The translations under genes and the position numbers were made by a program. Under the pieces are notes generated by a model that searched no databases, was not told the DNA's origin, and saw only the letters and a program-made list of their open reading frames with translations. DNA of 6,617 nucleotides from Candidatus Neomicrothrix sp. UBA2131. GTDB taxonomy: Bacteria > Actinomycetota > Acidimicrobiia > Acidimicrobiales > MedAcidi-G1. Location: NCBI GenBank assembly GCA_002329075.1, contig DCXR01000018.1, forward strand, positions 32,830-39,446. Reading direction: 5' to 3'. Each line of letters begins with the position of its first letter. Position 1 is the stretch's first letter. Below, in pieces: positions 5,543 to 6,617 of this stretch.

Positions 5543-6617
5543 TCAGCCGTCGGTCCGTCGAGCCTGCTCGACGGTCAGGCGGGGGGTGAGTTGGTCGGTG
5601 GCGACGACGAGGTGGAGCAGGGCGCCGGTCGATGAGGCCAACGCCCGGTCGAATGCCGGGCCGAAGTCGGCCGTGGCCAGGACTTGTTCGGCGTGCATGC
5701 CGTAGGCGCCGGCAATCGCCACGAAGTCGGGGTTCACGATGTCGGTGCCGACCACCCGGCCGGGGTGGTGTAGTTCCTGGTGCATCCGGATCGTGCCGTA
5801 GGAGCCGTTGTCGACGACCAACACGATCGGTCGGGCATCCTCCTGGAGGCCGGTTCCGAGTTCCTGCAGGTTCATCTGGAGGTCACCGTCACCGGCGAAG
5901 CACACGACAGTCCGGTCCGGTTCGACCAACTTGGCGGCAACTGCTGCCGGGAGGCCGTAGCCCATGGTCCCGTTCTGCGACGCCAGCAGGCGGGCCCGCT
6001 CGCCGTAGAGCAGGAACTTGTCGGCCCAGACGCTGAAGTTGCCGGCGCCGGCGGTGACGATGACGTCATCGGGGAGGTTCTCCCGCAACCAGGCGACGAC
6101 ATCGCCCATGTCGAGGTCGCCGAGTTGGGGCGGGTAGTCGAGCGTGTCGAGGAAGGCAGCACGGCGGTCGGCACACCACCGCGTCCAGCGGGCATGGCCC
6201 TCGACTTCGACCTCGGCAAGCGCCGCCGCCATCCTGTTCGGGCCGGCGTGGACCGTGAGGTCGGCGTCGACGACCTTCCCGAACTCCGCGTCCGAGGCGT
6301 GCACGTGGACGATCGTCTGGCCGGTCGGCAGCGACAGCGGGCCTGCACCGAAGAGCGTGTAGGCGTGCGTCGCCATCTGGCCGAACCGGGCGTTCAGGAC
6401 GACCACCACGTCGGCCTCGGCCAGGGTCTGGCGAACCACTGCCGGCATCGCCACCCCTGCCTCGCCGGCGTAGCGGTCGTCGGTGTTGTCGAACAGGTCG
6501 TGGCGCCGGAACGTGACGACGACAGGGAGGTCGTTGCGTTCGGCGAACGACCGCAGGTCCGACCGGCCGGCATCCGTCCATCCGCCACCTCCGACCAGCA
6601 GGGCCGGTCGCTCGGCG
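5543..6617 (-). CDS. ThDP-dependent acetolactate-synthase-like enzyme, 5' end outside window
   Basis: Open from the right edge to TGA at 5543-5545, giving 357 visible residues. The start is missing, with about 190 residues (the PYR domain and its catalytic Glu) expected beyond the edge. Counting from the edge, RPALLVGGGG (3-12) opens the central domain. LFDNTDDRYAGEAG (41-54) and IVHVHASDAEFGK (102-114) continue it. The C-terminal PP domain has SQNGTMGYGLPAAVAAKL (213-230) and the ThDP/Mg2+ motif from GDGD (242-245) to VDNGSYG (268-274), with the metal-ligand Asn at 270, a GDG-x26-N spacing. Such enzymes decarboxylate or ligate 2-oxo acids in the cytoplasm. The sequence looks like an IlvB-related subgroup rather than housekeeping IlvB, and no small regulatory subunit (IlvN) follows. 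It heads the visible minus-strand run. The substrate is unknown. Confidence 0.9.
   Translation of the reverse strand, partial: AERPALLVGGGGWTDAGRSDLRSFAERNDLPVVVTFRRHDLFDNTDDRYAGEAGVAMPAVVRQTLAEADVVVVLNARFGQMATHAYTLFGAGPLSLPTGQTIVHVHASDAEFGKVVDADLTVHAGPNRMAAALAEVEVEGHARWTRWCADRRAAFLDTLDYPPQLGDLDMGDVVAWLRENLPDDVIVTAGAGNFSVWADKFLLYGERARLLASQNGTMGYGLPAAVAAKLVEPDRTVVCFAGDGDLQMNLQELGTGLQEDARPIVLVVDNGSYGTIRMHQELHHPGRVVGTDIVNPDFVAIAGAYGMHAEQVLATADFGPAFDRALASSTGALLHLVVATDQLTPRLTVEQARRTDG

Noticed and set aside
5543..6617. Assignment of the ThDP enzyme as housekeeping IlvB
   Set aside because: No IlvN subunit follows, the neighbours are not branched-chain biosynthesis genes, and the N-terminal domain is out of view, so only the broad family is supported.

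Overview
The window is GC-rich, densely packed bacterial DNA. Codons end mostly in G or C, intergenic gaps are very short, one promoter looks leaderless, and the enzyme repertoire includes a class III CoA-transferase and a pseudouridine glycosidase. This fits a high-GC actinobacterium, perhaps an Acidimicrobiia-like environmental lineage. That placement is an inference; no marker gene is present.

Left part (4-1698, minus strand): a GNAT acetyltransferase reading frame lacking its N-terminal half, followed 24 bp later by a full-length CaiB/BaiF-type class III CoA-transferase. Both read leftward and may share a transcript. The GNAT frame is possibly a decayed gene.

Divergent control region (about 1666-1784): the only AT-rich stretch in the window. 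It holds two 25-bp direct repeats 31 bp apart and plausible back-to-back promoters. To its right, psuG (pseudouridine-5'-phosphate glycosidase) reads rightward with all key catalytic residues. It is the only plus-strand gene, and no pseudouridine kinase is adjacent.

Right part (2701-6617, minus strand): a compact run of five co-directional reading frames. In transcription order they are a ThDP-dependent acetolactate-synthase-like enzyme (5' end cut by the window edge), a small single-pass membrane protein, a class IV PLP aminotransferase, a sulfotransferase-like P-loop protein and a beta-propeller protein of the GH43/GH32 type. The last three are joined by two ATGA start/stop overlaps. From memory, a sulfotransferase-like domain of this type is fused to a class IV aminotransferase domain in plant 'branched-chain-amino-acid aminotransferase-like' proteins, so the adjacency here suggests a functional pair. 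A carboligase or decarboxylase acting on 2-oxo acids, a transaminase, a sulfotransferase-like enzyme and a glycan-type propeller would suit a small biosynthetic or tailoring pathway. No substrate can be named from sequence alone. The last gene of this run and psuG converge and overlap by 11 bp.

No tRNA, rRNA, CRISPR array, insertion sequence or phage gene was seen, and no gene-free stretch exceeds 300 bases.
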